From: JAFEDN01 sp963844565
Lineage (GTDB): Bacteria > Pseudomonadota > Gammaproteobacteria > Coxiellales > Coxiellaceae
DNA length: 64,000 bases
Direction of reading: 5' to 3'
NCBI GenBank assembly: GCA_963844565.1
Contig: CAWJON010000001.1
Span: forward strand, 1 to 64,000
The position numbers were made by a program, and so were the translations under genes. A model generated the notes under the pieces. It was given only the letters and a program-made list of their open reading frames with translations, was not told where the DNA came from and made no database searches. Below, one piece after another: positions 53,608 through 62,186 of this stretch (position 1 is the stretch's first letter; every line of letters starts with the position of its first letter).

Positions 53608-53636
53608 ATATTTGATAATGCTGTGCGGTGTAGATT

Positions 53637-53974
53637 TCGAAAACTAAACCCACTCCGCTTTGTTCAGCGACATCCGCCTACTCGCAAGATTGTCTAAACG
53701 GGTCCCGTCAGTGGAGATGTTTTCGTGCTCGCTGCGGCAATAAAGGCTGGCGCAATACTTTGTTAGTACCATTGTGCAAAGTGAACTTAAGTACGATGAA
53801 CTTCTTTCCCGAATTGCCTCCACTGCGCGCGAAAACATCTCCACTGCCACCCGTTGCAAAGCTTGTTGGCGGATGCGCTGAACAAAGCTATGCAGGACAT
53901 ATCAGTTCATCTCAGTATTAAGTAACTGCCTCGCCAATATTTAAATCTTTTCTTGTTATAACTTTGCGACTGCC
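53637..53974 (-). repeat. Nested inverted-repeat element, complete, reversed (copy E)
   Basis: Outer arms 53657-53678 and 53868-53888; inner arms carry cagtggagatgttttcg (from about 53709) and cgaaaacatctccactg (to about 53846). The element's left flank (ggcgaggcagttactta and tcgcaaagttataacaag, read on the minus strand) extends to about 53974, as in copy C. A 71-codon frame over it is translated repeat. It faces copy F. Confidence 0.85.
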
Positions 53975-54032
53975 AGAAAACGCTCTCACCCCAATGTCCA
54001 ATTGCACTTGAAACCGCCAAAATTAAATGTTG

Positions 54033-54068
54033 CTATTTATCCTGGATTCCGTTTTTCAACGGAATTAC
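54033..54068. repeat. Short palindromic repeat beside copy F
   Basis: tatttatcctggattccg followed by ttttcaacggaattacgg; attccgtt pairs with aacggaat. The same motif lies at 5826-5862, again beside a copy of the large element. Confidence 0.6.
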
Positions 54069-54094
54069 GGATGATGTGATTACCATGTTCCGGG

Positions 54095-54398
54095 ATGCTT
54101 TAGCGAGGCAGATTACTTAATACTGAAATGAAACTAATACGTCCTACATAGCTTTATTCAGCGCATCCGCCAGCGAACTTTGCACGGGTGGCAGAGGAGA
54201 TTTTTGCGCGCACAGCGAAGCCAATTCGGAAACGAGTTTAGCATGATAAAAGTTCACTAGGCACGATGGCGCTTACAAAGTATCGCGCCCGCTATTTATG
54301 GCGTAGCGAGCACGGAAAAATCTCCTCTGACGGGCCCCGTTACACCAAAACCTGCGAGTAGGCGGATGTCGCTGAACAAAGCGGAATGGGTTTAGTTT
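54095..54398 (+). repeat. Nested inverted-repeat element, diverged (copy F)
   Basis: Outer arms 54151-54171 (tttattcagcgcatccgcc) and 54361-54382; inner arms gaggagatttttgcgcgc and cacggaaaaatctcctctg have changed together, so the inner pairing is kept although the sequence differs from the other copies. No coding sequence. Ends 7 bases before the stop of cls. Confidence 0.85.
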
Positions 54399-54404
54399 TT
54401 CGAA

Positions 54405-55556
54405 TTAGATCCAGTATTTCACATAAAGTAACATCCGCCCCATCCATCGTTGATAACGTGGACGATCGATACGCCAACCTTTTAGCGATAATTCTCGCGC
54501 ATGGTTTAAGTCAAACAGAAATTGATCTTTAAGCGATTGAATTGATTTTGGATCGGATAATAAAACATCTACCTCTAAATCATGCAGTAAACTGCGATGA
54601 TTCAAATTACTAGATCCAATCAATGCCCAATCATCTAATATCAGGGTTTTGGCATGTAAGATACTGGGTAAATATTCAAAAATTCGCACACCGGATTTTA
54701 GCAAATTAAAATAAAACGCTGTGGAAGCCCAAGGCATCATCATCACATCAGATTTTTTCGGCAATAAAACTCGAACATCCACACCTGCTTTGGCCGCTTC
54801 CTGCAAACGCTTTAACAGAAAACTATCCGGAACAAAATAGGCGTTGGTGATCCAAATTTGTTGACGACAAGTTGATATTTTTCGCAACAACGTCTTATAT
54901 AAAATGCGACGGCGATGACGCGTGTGGTTAGAGCGAATAGTTGGATGACGTCGTACTTCACGAAAAGTTTCTCGCATTCTCTCTTTAATGGTAAGGTGGT
55001 CCCAAGCCAATTCAAATGCACGATACAGTTCTCCAAGGTCGGTGTTTGTTAAGCGTAAGGCGGTATCACGCCAATTACTGCCACCATGAAAATCACTCAG
55101 GTGACATTGACTAATATTCATGCTGCCAACAAACGCTATTTTGCCATCGATTAAACAAACTTTGCGGTGGTTGCGGGAATTGCTCTTCAGTATTAAGAAT
55201 ATCCATTTGGTAAGAAATGGCGTCTTGGCGACTGCGCGGCTCCAATTCCATAATTGCCAAGGAAAGGGATGGAAAACTTTGGTCACAGCTCCGGCTTTCT
55301 CCAACAATCGTGCAAATTGCGTACTCCACCAGGGCGTGCCCGCCCCATCCACCATTACCCTCACTTTAATTCCTCGGTCTGCCGCATCGATTAAAGCTTG
55401 AATGATCTTCTTCCCTAAAAAATCCCGTTGGAAAATATAGGTTTCAAGATCCACGCTAACTTGGGCTTTATTGATATCGTTGATGAGAGCCTCGAAATAT
55501 TGACCCCCATCGACAAATATCGATTCATTCGGAGTCATTGTTATCTGGTTGTCCAT
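54405..55556 (-). CDS. cls: Cardiolipin synthase-like phospholipase D protein
   Basis: 383 residues with the two HKD catalytic motifs NHRKVCLIDGK and LHAKTLILDD and no N-terminal membrane helices, closest to the ClsB type. It probably makes cardiolipin from phosphatidylglycerol or PE. The start overlaps the DUF3579 gene by 32 bases; a second ATG (55538) in the same frame also overlaps it. Neighbouring pssA makes PE's precursor, so this is a phospholipid locus. Confidence 0.85.
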   Translation of the reverse strand: MDNQITMTPNESIFVDGGQYFEALINDINKAQVSVDLETYIFQRDFLGKKIIQALIDAADRGIKVRVMVDGAGTPWWSTQFARLLEKAGAVTKVFHPFPWQLWNWSRAVAKTPFLTKWIFLILKSNSRNHRKVCLIDGKIAFVGSMNISQCHLSDFHGGSNWRDTALRLTNTDLGELYRAFELAWDHLTIKERMRETFREVRRHPTIRSNHTRHRRRILYKTLLRKISTCRQQIWITNAYFVPDSFLLKRLQEAAKAGVDVRVLLPKKSDVMMMPWASTAFYFNLLKSGVRIFEYLPSILHAKTLILDDWALIGSSNLNHRSLLHDLEVDVLLSDPKSIQSLKDQFLFDLNHARELSLKGWRIDRPRYQRWMGRMLLYVKYWI

Positions 55557-55824
55557 CTTCTTTACAAATTTTTAAATGATTGGCTTTCGCAAACTCTAAA
55601 ATTGATTTATATAACATAGGATTAGTTTCTTTAAGACTAGGGTCCAAAATTACGCACTGATGCCCTTCCTTCATGGTGGGTTCTAATAAAGGCGAATAAC
55701 GAATACGCCGTTTTCGAAAAGTCGAAAGCTGGCCGCTCATTCGTTCTGCCCAATCACTGGGACGAAATGTTTCGCCGGTTTCGGTGACCCCTTCGATAAT
55801 GATCTTACGTTCTTTCTTCTCCAT
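55525..55824 (-). CDS. DUF3579 family protein
   Basis: 99 residues. Family pattern: KIIIEGVTETGETFRPSDWAER at the N-terminus, RYSPLLEP, GHQCVILDPSLKETNPMLY and the FAKANHLKI end. Small conserved proteobacterial protein of unknown role; no catalytic residues assignable. Ribosome site TAGGAAAGC. Confidence 0.85.
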   Translation of the reverse strand: MEKKERKIIIEGVTETGETFRPSDWAERMSGQLSTFRKRRIRYSPLLEPTMKEGHQCVILDPSLKETNPMLYKSILEFAKANHLKICKEDGQPDNNDSE

Positions 55825-55920
55825 GCTTTCCTACAAAATATTGATTCCCCATATTATAGCAATTCTTCCATCTTATTGTCAGTGATATCTCTTTTAAAGT
55901 GCTCGTGATAAGATGCGCTA

Positions 55921-56661
55921 ATGAGTGAAGTATCCATTGAGCCCCCCCGGCATCGGGGTGTATATTTATTACCCAATTTATTGACCATGGGCGCCTTATT
56001 CGCCGGGTTCTATGCGATTGTTGCCGCAACCAAACAATATTATGATAATGCGGCTATCGCTATCTTTGTCGCAATTTTGTTAGATGGTTTAGATGGCCGA
56101 GTTGCTCGGTTAACCCATTCTGTGAGTGAATTTGGCGCGCAGTTTGACAGTCTCTCCGATATGCTGTGTTTTGGAATCACCCCCGCCCTGGTACTTTATA
56201 GCTGGTCTCTTTCATCTTTAGGAAAAACAGGGTGGTTGGCATGTTTCATCTATACAGCAGCTACCGCTTTGCGCTTAGCCCGCTTCAACACCCAGCTTGG
56301 CCGAGCCGATAAAAGTTATTTTCAAGGATTGCCAACGCCCATTGCCGCAGGTTTTGTCGCCAGCTTACTCTGGAGTTGTTCAAAATTTGGTATTGATGGG
56401 CAAGAAGTAGCATGGGGCATTGCGGTTGTGGCTCTCTTATTGGCTATTTTAAAAGTTAGCTCGGTACGTTTTCGCAGTTTTAAGGATTTTGATTTGCGAG
56501 GCAAAGTACCTTTTTTAGTTATCCCAGCACTCGCTTTAGTTTTTGTATTAATTGCCTACTCCCCACCGGTTATTTTTCTAATTCTTTTTTTCGTTTATAT
56601 TGGCAGCGGATTGGTTGGGGCCGTAATGCGAAAACGCAAGACAGCACCTAGCACTAACTAA
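55921..56661 (+). CDS. pssA: CDP-diacylglycerol--serine O-phosphatidyltransferase
   Basis: 246 residues, integral membrane with six to eight helices. The CDP-alcohol phosphatidyltransferase signature DGLDGRVAR...EFGAQFDSLSD is complete. Makes phosphatidylserine, the precursor of phosphatidylethanolamine. It belongs to the membrane (type II) family, not the soluble PLD-like enzyme of E. coli. No clear Shine-Dalgarno before the ATG. Confidence 0.95.
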   Translation: MSEVSIEPPRHRGVYLLPNLLTMGALFAGFYAIVAATKQYYDNAAIAIFVAILLDGLDGRVARLTHSVSEFGAQFDSLSDMLCFGITPALVLYSWSLSSLGKTGWLACFIYTAATALRLARFNTQLGRADKSYFQGLPTPIAAGFVASLLWSCSKFGIDGQEVAWGIAVVALLLAILKVSSVRFRSFKDFDLRGKVPFLVIPALALVFVLIAYSPPVIFLILFFVYIGSGLVGAVMRKRKTAPSTN

Positions 56662-56678
56662 CGCTAAGGAAGTTCAAA

Positions 56679-59600
56679 GTGATCTTTGCAATCAAATTAG
56701 ACGTTCCGAGCCGCGCGGTAAATTTGTTAAAATATAGTTTTATTCTTTTTTGCTTACTCTTAATTTTACCCTTAGTTGGACGGGCTGAAGTTGAGCCTGG
56801 CGACCTAGAGCAACAAATAGAACTATCTAAAACACAGCTCGTTTTTGCCAAACAAAGATTAGCAACCTTGAAAAAAACCGTTCAGCAGTTAAACAAAGAA
56901 AAAATAACCGCCTGGCAAAATCATTCAAATGAAAATATAACGGATGCTGATATTCAATCCTGTCAATTGATTGGTGTAAATATTAAATCCTATTTAGATA
57001 ATAACAATATTGCTATCGAAAATACGCGAATTTCATTGCAATCTACCAATCAGATTTGGTTATCTATTAAGGAGCAACATTTAAATTCTGCAGAGGAGGC
57101 TAAAGAACGAATTTTTTTGAACAATATAATTAGTATTCAAAATCAGCGCTTCGAGGTATTACATCGCACAGAAGGATTACTCGAACAATACGATCAACAA
57201 TGGAAAACACGCTGCCAACAATTACAAAGTATTTATGATAATCAAATCCAAAAGCCAATCAATAATGATGAGGTGGTCAACCATTTAAAAATTCAGCAAC
57301 AACAGTTGAGTCAACTGTTGGCTGCATTACCGATCGACTCTGCAGATCCCAACATTCAATTTAAGATTTTTAATTTACAAGAAGAATGGACAGGGATACA
57401 AGTTTCTTTATTTTCGGAAGAATTAAAATCACGCTTTCGACCGATGATCGGATTGAGTTCTGAAACGATGACTGTGATTGAATTAAGCCAACAATTAAAA
57501 CAAACAGCATCGCTTATTCAACAAATCAAACAAACAATGGATTTCATTGCAAAGAAGATTAATTTCATTGAAAAAAATAAGCAATTATTTTCAATAGTCA
57601 CCGCAGAGGAACAACAATCGCTTGAAAATCTCATTATGGATTATCACGCGAAATATACTGACCTGTTGAATTTGCAAGGCACGGTAACAGCCTACGAAGA
57701 ACAATTGGAAAAAATCCATCGCAAACAGTTTACAATTCGACAAACTCTTCCTGGTTTTTCTTGGGCAGCGTGGCATGAGTTATTCACCCAAATGTTAGCT
57801 ATCCCGCAATATTGTTGGCATTGGTTACAAAATATGTCCATGCAAATTATTTATGGTTTAAAAATTCTGACCACCTTAGATTGGTATTATTTGATTATTA
57901 TTTTACTTGCACTCATTCCGGTTTGGATTTTCTTACGTCGTAACTTAATACGGTGGTTACGCTTTTTGGAAATGAAATCTAAGCGGTTCTCAAATCAAAT
58001 ACTCTCTTTATTTCTATACCTCATTCGCAGAAATTTAGGAATATTATTAATTTCGTCGGCGCTCTTGGGATTGCTCCTCATCCTAAATTTAGAACTAACC
58101 TTATTGTTATGGGTGATTGGCATTTTGATTAGTTATCGTTTTTTAATCACCATTGCCAAACGTTGGTTGTTAGGGCAAGAAGCCGAATCAGTAACGCGAA
58201 ATTTGAAACTTTATAGAACAGTGCACTGGATTCTCGGTCTCACCAGCTTAGCCCTACTTTTGGTGGTGCTAAACCACATCTTTCCGGTAACTTATGAAGT
58301 TCGTGTATTTTTCAATAAAATTCTCATGATATTCTTGTTAATACTCTCCATATTACTATTAAGAGCATGGCCATTTATCCCCCCACTATTACAAAAATTT
58401 TTTGGTTTTTCGCGTCCTTATATCGCCAGAGTCATGACTTTACTGTGCATGTTGATTCCTATCGCCATCCTGAGTAATGCATTTATTGGATTAATTGGTT
58501 ATGCAGAATTGGCTTGGACAGTTTCAAAATATCAAGTTTTCGCATTATTAATTCTAGCACTGTATTTAGTTATCCGCGGCTTAATGATTGATTTATTGGA
58601 TTTAATCTACAGCGCCATGGTACGTCACTTTAAAGCCGGTTGGGTTTGGGGAGAAGCTTTTATCCGGCCTTTGGATCGCATACTGCGTATCGGTTTATTT
58701 TTAACGATGCTTTGGGTATTCGCTCATTTAAGCGGACTGATTCAAAATCCAACTTTCATTAGTATTTGGAAAAAATTAACGAAGACAACTTTATACGCAG
58801 GGCCGGGAGCGACAGTTACCATACCTTGGTTATTTTGGGCAGTGATTTTTATTACTTTCTTATATTGGCTCGGCAAATGGTCTCGAGAATTTGCTTTTCG
58901 ATTACTCTTTAAAAGGGCTCGGGATATTGGTGTTCAACACAGTTTATCGATATTTACCCAATATACGGTTGTCATTGTCGGTGTATTTATCGGATTAAAA
59001 ATATTTGGGATTAATTTAGCCGGTTTGACTGTAATTGCCGCTGCTTTTGTTGCTGGGGTCGGATTTGGTTTGCGTGATATCATCGCTAATTTTCTAAGCG
59101 GCATTTTACTTTTAGTAGAGCGTCCATTTCGTGCGGGCGATACCGTTAGTGTTGGCACTTATGAAGGAGAAGTGATCAGTACGGGTATGCGTTCATTAAA
59201 GGTTAGGACCTGGGATCATATGGAAGTTATTATTCCCAATTCAGATATGTTCACGAAGCCTTTTGTCAATTGGACTCACCAAGATAAAATTGTTCGTGGA
59301 AAAATTCACATTAAAGTACATCCTGCAGATGACCCACACCAGATTAGACATATTATTTTAGACGTATTAAAAAACACACCGACTGTGGTTGAAACACCCC
59401 AACCTGAAGTCTACATGACGGAAATGAATGAAGCGCTAATTGAAATCGAAATTCAATTCTTTGTTAATTTGCAACACGCTAGCCGTGAACGGACTCGCTC
59501 TGAAATTTTATTCTCGATACGCGATCGTTTCAAAGAACAAGGGATTAGAGCGCCTTTCCCCCAGTACGATATTCAAGTCCTCCCTACCGAGTCTCACTGA
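56679..59600 (+). CDS. Mechanosensitive channel of the MscK type
   Basis: 973 residues from a GTG at 56679 preceded by AAGGAAG. Signal peptide (LLKYSFILFCLLLILPLVGRA), a periplasmic coiled-coil part to about residue 380 rich in Gln, then about ten membrane helices, ending in the MscS core: GVGFGLRDIIANFLSGILLLVERPFRAGD and the beta domain (EGEVISTGMRSLKVRTWD, IIPNSDMF). It protects cells from hypo-osmotic shock. The MscS-like pore helix Gly/Ala pattern is visible in LAGLTVIAAAFVAGVGFG. A short hairpin (59591-59612) spans the stop codon. Confidence 0.9.
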   Translation: MIFAIKLDVPSRAVNLLKYSFILFCLLLILPLVGRAEVEPGDLEQQIELSKTQLVFAKQRLATLKKTVQQLNKEKITAWQNHSNENITDADIQSCQLIGVNIKSYLDNNNIAIENTRISLQSTNQIWLSIKEQHLNSAEEAKERIFLNNIISIQNQRFEVLHRTEGLLEQYDQQWKTRCQQLQSIYDNQIQKPINNDEVVNHLKIQQQQLSQLLAALPIDSADPNIQFKIFNLQEEWTGIQVSLFSEELKSRFRPMIGLSSETMTVIELSQQLKQTASLIQQIKQTMDFIAKKINFIEKNKQLFSIVTAEEQQSLENLIMDYHAKYTDLLNLQGTVTAYEEQLEKIHRKQFTIRQTLPGFSWAAWHELFTQMLAIPQYCWHWLQNMSMQIIYGLKILTTLDWYYLIIILLALIPVWIFLRRNLIRWLRFLEMKSKRFSNQILSLFLYLIRRNLGILLISSALLGLLLILNLELTLLLWVIGILISYRFLITIAKRWLLGQEAESVTRNLKLYRTVHWILGLTSLALLLVVLNHIFPVTYEVRVFFNKILMIFLLILSILLLRAWPFIPPLLQKFFGFSRPYIARVMTLLCMLIPIAILSNAFIGLIGYAELAWTVSKYQVFALLILALYLVIRGLMIDLLDLIYSAMVRHFKAGWVWGEAFIRPLDRILRIGLFLTMLWVFAHLSGLIQNPTFISIWKKLTKTTLYAGPGATVTIPWLFWAVIFITFLYWLGKWSREFAFRLLFKRARDIGVQHSLSIFTQYTVVIVGVFIGLKIFGINLAGLTVIAAAFVAGVGFGLRDIIANFLSGILLLVERPFRAGDTVSVGTYEGEVISTGMRSLKVRTWDHMEVIIPNSDMFTKPFVNWTHQDKIVRGKIHIKVHPADDPHQIRHIILDVLKNTPTVVETPQPEVYMTEMNEALIEIEIQFFVNLQHASRERTRSEILFSIRDRFKEQGIRAPFPQYDIQVLPTESH

Positions 59601-59699
59601 ATGCAGTGAGACTTGTGCAGGGCAGTTTATTTTAACTATTCAATATGTTATAATAATTTTAAATTTCGTGCACTTCCCAAATAAGCCTAAAGACCTCAA

Positions 59700-60317
59700 A
59701 TGATAAGAACCTTAATTATTGAAGACCATAATTTGGTGAGCTCGGGGTTAAAACTAATCTTGCTCAAAGAAAAAGAAATACACGTTGTTGGTACGGCAAC
59801 AAAAGGGGCTCAAGGCGTACAGTTAGTACGAAAAATGCAGCCACAGGTCGTTCTTCTCGATATAAAATTGCCAGACATTAGTGGTGTTGAGGTGTCACGA
59901 CGTTTATTAGCTATTAATCCGGCATTGAAAATTTTAATTTTAACTGCCATGGTCCCAGATATATTTTCCAGTCGCTTATTGGCAAGCGGTGTCCAAGGTT
60001 ATTTAACTAAAGATGCAAAAAAAGAAGAAATTATCCAAGCTATTAAAACGATTTCTAAAGGTAAAAAAATTTTAAGCGCCCAATCCACACCGCCCTACCC
60101 AGAGAATTTGTCACATCTCACAGATCGAGAAGTCGAAGTGATGTTGATGATGATTCGGAATCAATCTGTTTCCTCAATTGCCAAACAGTTATTTCTGGAC
60201 AAAAAGACCATCCACACCTACCGCAGCCGTATTTTTAGAAAATTAAATATAAAAAATAGTGTGTGTTTAATAAATTATTTAATTAAACATAAAGTCTTTA
60301 TCCCTGAGGATTTATAA
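59700..60317 (+). CDS. NarL/FixJ-type response regulator (3 of 3)
   Basis: 205 residues. Receiver with acid pair EDH (8-10), VVLLDIKLPDISG (Asp54) and YLTKDAKKEE; output domain LTDREVEVMLMMIRN, LFLDKKTIHTYRSRIFRKLNI. A paralogue of the two regulators at 48315 and 48990. No kinase nearby. Confidence 0.88.
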   Translation: MIRTLIIEDHNLVSSGLKLILLKEKEIHVVGTATKGAQGVQLVRKMQPQVVLLDIKLPDISGVEVSRRLLAINPALKILILTAMVPDIFSSRLLASGVQGYLTKDAKKEEIIQAIKTISKGKKILSAQSTPPYPENLSHLTDREVEVMLMMIRNQSVSSIAKQLFLDKKTIHTYRSRIFRKLNIKNSVCLINYLIKHKVFIPEDL

Positions 60318-60388
60318 TAGAGTTATGCTAGTATAAACCCAGCTTTGTTGTTAAAATGGAACATACTGTTAATATAAGGAGAATTTTT

Positions 60389-60817
60389 ATGTCAGTCGAA
60401 AAAATTATCTACCAAGCTGAAGTCAAAGCAACCGGAGGCAGAGACGGCAGCGCGATATCTAAAGATGGTAACTTAAACGTAAAGTTAGCCAAACCTAAAG
60501 AGTTCGGCGGTTCAGAAAATAAAGCAACCAATCCAGAACAATTATTTGCCGCCGGCTATGGGGCTTGCTTTTTAAGCGCGCTTAAATTCGTTGCGGGCCA
60601 AGAAAAGGTTGCTGTATCTCCAGATTCTTCGGTCACAGCGATCGTTGGCATAGGCGCCATTCCTGGCGGATTCGGCTTGGAAGTTGAACTGCGTGTATCC
60701 TTACCGGAAGTTAAGCCTGAAATTGCACAAAAATTAATAGAAAAGGCTCATTATGTTTGTCCTTATTCTAACGCAACTCGCGGTAACATTGATGTTAAAA
60801 CAACCATAATAAAATAA
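60389..60817 (+). CDS. ohr: Organic hydroperoxide resistance protein (Ohr)
   Basis: 142 residues from the ATG at 60389, preceded by AAGGAGAA. OsmC/Ohr fold; the two redox cysteines lie at the canonical Ohr positions, Cys60 (GYGACFLSAL) and Cys124 (HYVCPYSNATR). Reduces organic and fatty-acid hydroperoxides using lipoyl-dependent thiols. The usual OhrR repressor gene is not adjacent. Confidence 0.95.
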   Translation: MSVEKIIYQAEVKATGGRDGSAISKDGNLNVKLAKPKEFGGSENKATNPEQLFAAGYGACFLSALKFVAGQEKVAVSPDSSVTAIVGIGAIPGGFGLEVELRVSLPEVKPEIAQKLIEKAHYVCPYSNATRGNIDVKTTIIK

Positions 60818-60839
60818 AAACTAAAGAAAGAGAGTAAAA

Positions 60840-61325
60840 ATGAAAAAGTTAACATTGCCAGAAAAACCAGAAGAAATATATTTAAAAATAAATTTATTAA
60901 ACCCCAGCTCCTACAATGTTGTCAGTCCACCTTTTATGATTTTTATTATCGCCATGATGCATAAAGTGTTAAAAAATAAATCTGCTCGAGAACAAAAAGA
61001 GTTTAAAGAGCTGAAACCTTACCAAATCATATATGTGGAACATTATTTTCAAGAAATAGAAAAATTGCTTAAAGAAATTAAAAATCATATTAGTTTCTTA
61101 AAAAGTTTCAACCATAACAATGCTGATTGGTATCAGCATTGTTATGAAGATTTTCGTGATGACCTGATTACGAAACGTCAAATGGTAACACGTAGATCCA
61201 ATCATGGTAAACTTCAGCTACAAGAGTTTAAGAAAGATATTCAACATCTCTCAGCAGAAATTGAAAAAATAATAAAAATTACTGTGAAACAAAATCAAAC
61301 ATCTCATCAATTTTCGAATGGCTAG
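60840..61325 (+). CDS. Hypothetical protein with internal perfect inverted repeat
   Basis: 161 residues from an ATG preceded by AAAGAAAGAGAGT. Largely helical, Lys- and Glu-rich, with a short hydrophobic stretch near residues 29-42 (SPPFMIFIIAMMHK) that is not a clear signal peptide. No family recognised. A perfect 15-base inverted repeat (61113-61127 and 61132-61146) lies inside the frame; the surrounding protein is HNNADWYQHCYE. It follows ohr by 22 bases. Confidence 0.65.
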   Translation: MKKLTLPEKPEEIYLKINLLNPSSYNVVSPPFMIFIIAMMHKVLKNKSAREQKEFKELKPYQIIYVEHYFQEIEKLLKEIKNHISFLKSFNHNNADWYQHCYEDFRDDLITKRQMVTRRSNHGKLQLQEFKKDIQHLSAEIEKIIKITVKQNQTSHQFSNG

Positions 61326-61422
61326 AGAAAATGCTTTCTTATCATTCTGCGGCGATGATAGTTAGTACTATCAGGATTGAATTTCTCCACTAAAACAGTT
61401 ATTTTACTGGCAGCTAGGCCAG

Positions 61423-62173
61423 ATGATTATAGAAAAACAAGCCAAAACAGCCTGGGGAAGTAAGTTTTTAGACCAGCTTTCTAAAGACTTGCAATCAGAG
61501 TTTCCTGGGACTACTGGTTTTTCAAAAAGAAATCTGGAGCGTATGCGTAAATTTGCCAAATTATACAACCATTTAGAATTTGCGGCACAAGCTGTGCCGC
61601 AATTACCCTGGGGTCACATTGTTGTCCTTATCCAACAAGTCAAAGACCCTGAAGCTCGTGAATGGTATGCCAATAATACCCTAAAGAATGGAATAGCCCG
61701 TAGTGTACTCACTATCCAAATCGAGCAAAACCTGTATGAGCGACAAGGTAAAAATGCCCATAAGATGACCAACTTTGCCGAGCGCCTACCGTCTCCACAA
61801 TCCGACCTTGCCATTCAGTTATTTAAAGACCCATACGATTTTAGGTTTTTACCAGCAATTCCCGCTGAAGCGGAAATTGCTTCCTGGTTTTGATGCTGAG
61901 TTGCAGCAAAGCTGCAACTCAGCAATGAAGGGGGAGATCGCTCCGCTCTTCTCCTCCTTACGATCCCCCATCGGTAAGTGATTTTCTACGAAAATTATTT
62001 CTAATGTCAAACCCGAGCATATAGGTAAACTTAATTTTTATTTGGCAAACCGTACAGACGGCGCTATTGGCATTGCTGAATATTGTCTTCCTGATCTGGA
62101 TTTATTAAAAGCTAAGCTCGCTGAGAAACTGAAGACCGAAGAATCATGTGGATCTCTCCTTCTGCAAGGTGAA
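61423..62173 (+). pseudogene. Broken DUF1016 (YhcG-type) nuclease gene
   Basis: 61423-61893 encodes part of the N-terminal domain of the DUF1016/PDDEXK nuclease family (LSKDLQSEFPGTTGFSKRNL, MRKFAKLYNHL, LPWGHIVVLIQQVKDP, WYANNTLKNGIARSVL), ending soon after LFKDPYDFRFL. The catalytic middle part is gone. At 62015-62145 another frame still reads as the C-terminal end (EHIGKLNFYLANRTDG, IGIAEYCLPDL). Between them sits a double-hairpin repeat (61895-61982). The usual first ~30 residues also seem to be missing. A dead remnant. Confidence 0.8.
61895..61982. repeat. Double-hairpin repeat (family 2, copy 3)
   Basis: First hairpin has perfect 12-base arms, ctgagttgcagc-aaa-gctgcaactcag (about 61897-61923), then aatgaagggggaga with partial pairing to tcttctcctcctt, then the tail acgatcccccatcg. 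It lies in the broken DUF1016 gene at the deletion point. Confidence 0.7.
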
Positions 62174-62186
62174 TAGTTCCAGTCAC

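Noticed and set aside
59591..59612. Hairpin gtctcact/agtgagac at the end of the MscK-like gene as a terminator
   Set aside because: It spans the stop codon and has no T run after it, so a rho-independent terminator is not supported.
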